DNA from: Ridgeia piscesae
Lineage: Eukaryota; Annelida; Polychaeta; Sabellida; Siboglinidae
Assembly (NCBI GenBank): GCA_025642075.2
Contig: JAODUO010000644.1
Span: forward strand, 30,001 to 94,000
DNA: 64,000 nucleotides
Direction of reading: 5' to 3'
Shown here: positions 60,491 to 64,000 of the stretch, one piece after another
How positions within the stretch are numbered: the first letter of the stretch is position 1
How the letters are laid out: every line of letters starts with the position of its first letter
Position numbers and translations under genes: made by a program
Notes under the pieces: model-generated
Databases searched by the model: none
Seen by the model: only the letters and a program-made list of their open reading frames with translations
What the model was told of the DNA's origin: nothing

Positions 60491-63400
60491 TTACATCCCA
60501 CCCCAAAGTCAATCCAAATGTTTCCAGTCTACCCACATTGATATATTTTAATTGGATGTTAAATTACATCCCACCCCAAAGTCAATCCAAATGTTTCCAG
60601 TCTACCCACATTGATATATTTTAATTGGATGTTAAATTACATCCCACCCCAAAGTCAATCCAAATGTTTCCAGTCTACCCACATTGATATATTTTAATTG
60701 GATGTTAAATTACATCCCACCCCAGTCAATCCAAATGTTTCCAGTCTACCCACATTTATATATTTTAATTGGATGTTAAATTACATCCCACCCCAGTCAA
60801 TCCAAATGTTTCCAGTCTACCCACATTGATATATTTTAATTGGATGTTAAATTACATCCCACCCCAAAGTCAATCCAAATGTTTCCAGTCTACCCACATT
60901 GATATATTTTAATTGGATGTTAAATTACATCCCACCCCAAAGTCAATCCAAATGTTTCCAGTCTACCCACATTGATATATTTTAATTGGATGTTAAATTA
61001 CATCCCACCCCAAAGTCAATCCAAATGTTTCCAGTCTACCCACATTGATATATTTTAATTGGATGTTAAATTACATCCCACCCCAAAGTCAATCCAAATG
61101 TTTCCAGTCTAACTACATTGATATATTTTAATTGGATGTTAAATTACATCCCACCCCAAAGTCAACCCAAATGTTTCCAGTCTACCCACATTGATATATT
61201 TTAATTGGATGTTAAATTACATCCCACCCCAGTCAATCCAAATGTTTCCAGTCTACCCACATTGATATATTTTAATTGGATGTTAAATTACATCCCACCC
61301 CAAAGTCAATCCAAATGTTTCCAGTCTACCCACATTGATATATTTTAATTGGATGTTAAATTACATCCCACCCCAAAGTCAATCCAAATGTTTCCAGTCT
61401 AACTACATTGATATATTTTAATTGGATGTTAAATTACATCCCACCCCAAAGTCAACCCAAATGTTTCCAGTCTACCCACATTGATATATTTTAATTGGAT
61501 GTTAAATTACATCCCACCCCAAAGTCAATCCAAATGTTTCCAGTCTACCCACATTGATATATTTTAATTGGATGTTAAATTACATCCCACCCTAGTCAAT
61601 CCAAATGTTTCCAGTCTACCCACATTGATATATTTTAACTGGATGTTAAATTACATCCCACCCCAAAGTCAATCCAAATGTTTCCAGTCTACCCACATTG
61701 ATATATTTTAACTTTGGGTGTTAAATTACATCCCACCCCAGTCAATCCAAATGTTTCCAGTCTACCCACATTGATATATTTTAATTGGATGTTAAATTAC
61801 ATCCCACCCCAAAGTCAATCCAAATGTTTCCAGTCTACCCACATTGATATATTTTAATTGGATGTTAAATTACATCCCACCCCAAAGTCAATCCAAATGT
61901 TTCCAGTCTACCCACATTGATATATTTTAATTGGATGTTAAATTACATCCCACCCCAGTCAATCCAAATGTTTCCAGTCTACCCACATTGATATATTTTA
62001 ACTGGATGTTAAATTACATCCCACCCCAAAGTCAATCCAAATGTTTCCAGTCTACCCACATTGATATATTTTAATTGGATGTTAAATTACATCCCACCCC
62101 AGTCAATCCAAATGTTTCCAGTCTACCCACATTGATATATTTTAATTGGATGTTAAATTACATCCCACCCCAAAGTCAATCCAAATGTTTCCAGTCTACC
62201 CACATTGATATATTTTAATTGGATGTTAAATTACATCCCACCCCAAAGTCAATCCAAATGTTTCCAGTCTACCCACATTGATATATTTTAATTGGATGTT
62301 AAATTACATCCCACCCCAAAGTCAATCCAAATGTTTCCAGTCTACCCACATTGATATATTTTAATTGGATGTTAAATTACATCCCACCCCAGTCAATCCA
62401 AATGTTTCCAGTCTACCCACATTGATATATTTTAATTGGATGTTAAATTACATCCCACCCCAAAGTCAATCCAAATGTTTCCAGTCTACCCACATTGATA
62501 TATTTTAATTGGATGTTAAATTACATCCCACCCCAAAGTCAATCCAAATGTTTCCAGTCTACCCACATTGATATATTTTAATTGGATGTTAAATTACATC
62601 CCACCCCAAAGTCAATCCAAATGTTTCCAGTCTACCCACATCGATATATTTTAATTGGATGTTAAATTACATCCCACCCCAAAGTCAATCCAAATGTTTC
62701 CAGTCTACCCACATTGATATATTTTAACTGGATGTTAAATTACATCCCACCCCAAAGTCAATCCAAATGTTTCCAGTCTACCCACATCGATATATTTTAA
62801 TTGGATGTTAAATTACATCCCACCCCAAAGTCAATCCAAATGTTTCCAGTCTAACTACATTGATATATTTTAACTGGATGTTAAATTACATCCCACCCCA
62901 AAGTCAATCCAAATGTTTCCAGTCTAACTACATTGATATATTTTAACTGGATGTTAAATTACATCCCACCCCAAAGTCAATCCAAATGTTTCCAGTCTAA
63001 CTACATTGATATATTTTAACTGGATGTTAAATTACATCCCACCCCAAAGTCAATCCAAATGTTTCCAGTCTACCCACTGATATATTTTAACTGGATGTTA
63101 AATTACATCCCACCCCAAATCAATCCAAATGTTTCCAGTCTACCCACATTGATATATTTTAACTGGATGTTAAATTACATCCCACCCCAAAGTCAATCCA
63201 AATGTTTCCAGTCTACCCACATCGATATATTTTAATTGGATGTTAAATTACATCCCACCCCAAAGTCAATCCAAATGTTTCCAGTCTACCCACATTGATA
63301 TATTTTAACTGGATGTTAAATTACATCCCACCCCAAAGTCAATCCAAATGTTTCCAGTCTAACTACATTGATATATTTTAACTGGATGTTAAATTACATC

Positions 63401-64000
63401 CCACCCCAAAGTCAATCCAAATGTTTCCAGTCTACCCACATTGATATATTTTAATTGGATGTTAAATTACATCCCACCCCAAAGTCAATCCAAATGTTTC
63501 CAGTCTACCCACTGATATATTTTAACTGGATGTTAAATTACATCCCACCCCAAATCAATCCAAATGTTTCCAGTCTACCCACATTGATATATTTTAACTG
63601 GATGTTAAATTACATCCCACCCCAAAGTCAATCCAAATGTTTCCAGTCTACCCACATCGATATATTTTAATTGGATGTTAAATTACATCCCACCCCAAAG
63701 TCAATCCAAATGTTTCCAGTCTAACTACATTGATATATTTTAACTGGATGTTAAATTACATCCCACCCCAAAGTCAATCCAAATGTTTCCAGTCTAACTA
63801 CATTGATATATTTTAACTGGATGTTAAATTACATCCCACCCCAAAGTCAATCCAAATGTTTCCAGTCTAACTACATTGATATATTTTAACTGGATGTTAA
63901 ATTACATCCCACCCCAAAGTCAATCCAAATGTTTCCAGTCTACCCACTGATATATTTTAACTGGATGTTAAATTACATCCCACCCCAAAGTCAATCCAAA
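60491..64000. repeat. 73-bp minisatellite, about 48 copies, continuing past the window end
   Basis: Unit begins AAAGTCAATCCAAATGTTTC and ends TTACATCCCACCCC. Variants: loss of AAAG (69 bp), TAACTACATTG for TACCCACATTG, ACATCG, ACTGATA (shortened) and AACTGG for AATTGG. Near the right end variants recur in ordered blocks. It fills the intron upstream of the PI4KA DFG exon. A few units read as an open frame (63455-63670), which is not a gene. Confidence 0.96.

Overview
This is a eukaryotic (animal) nuclear window: genes are split into short exons with GT-AG introns, there is no operon-like layout outside one virus-like element, and the sequence is dense in microsatellites, minisatellites and transposon relics. 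EGF and chitin-binding domains, a Polinton and CR1-like LINEs point to an invertebrate, probably a marine lophotrochozoan such as a mollusc. That assignment is inference; no ribosomal or mitochondrial marker is present.

Region 1 (about 1.9-32.1 kb, minus strand) looks like one very large gene. Its first coding exon (32114-31868) encodes a cytoplasmic tail and a signal-anchor membrane segment and ends in phase 1 at a perfect donor. Downstream on the minus strand lie 43 recognisable phase 1-1 exons of 108 or 111 bp (eight altered in length) that alternate between two six-cysteine types (A, 37 aa; B, 36 aa). They form a tandem array of about 22 A+B units of roughly 1.05 kb, duplicated introns included. 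Then come a 36-nt mini-exon, two true EGF exons (3838-3737 and 2554-2459) and a last exon (2102-1912) encoding a type-2 chitin-binding (peritrophin-A) domain. The predicted product is a type II membrane protein with a long cysteine-rich stalk ending in a chitin-binding head. I know of no named family with this architecture. The copies between 15.1 and 20.5 kb are shortened precisely at bases where other copies differ, which looks like a collapsed or badly polished repeat rather than biology.

Region 2 (29.6-37.9 kb) is a cluster of simple repeats: GGT, CATGTGTG/CACGTGTG, TA, TAC, GGGC, CACGT/CCGTC/GCCAC, an 18-mer and GT. It also holds a small foldback element and a tRNA-derived SINE head.

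Region 3 (37.94-42.7 kb) is a decayed Polinton/Maverick: integrase with chromodomain, small membrane protein, penton-like minor capsid protein, pX/pVI-like basic protein, major capsid protein and adenain-like protease on +, and the C-terminal end of protein-primed DNA polymerase B on -. Only the penton and the basic protein are intact. A block of about 0.5 kb follows in two diverged direct copies.

Region 4 (44.7-53 kb) has a CR1-like LINE (SGNH fragment plus reverse transcriptase), a second reverse-transcriptase relic, AT and octamer repeats, one possible signal-peptide exon and a CpG-rich promoter-like patch with NRF1, CRE and ETS motifs.

Region 5 (56.4-64 kb, minus strand) is the 3' end of the phosphatidylinositol 4-kinase alpha gene: the exon starting at the DFG motif (59725-59566) and the terminal exon (57083-56858). 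Its last intron contains a piggyBac-like MITE and a 47-bp minisatellite, the previous intron is filled by a 73-bp minisatellite running off the window, and its 3' UTR holds a minisatellite built from copies of the last codons and stop.
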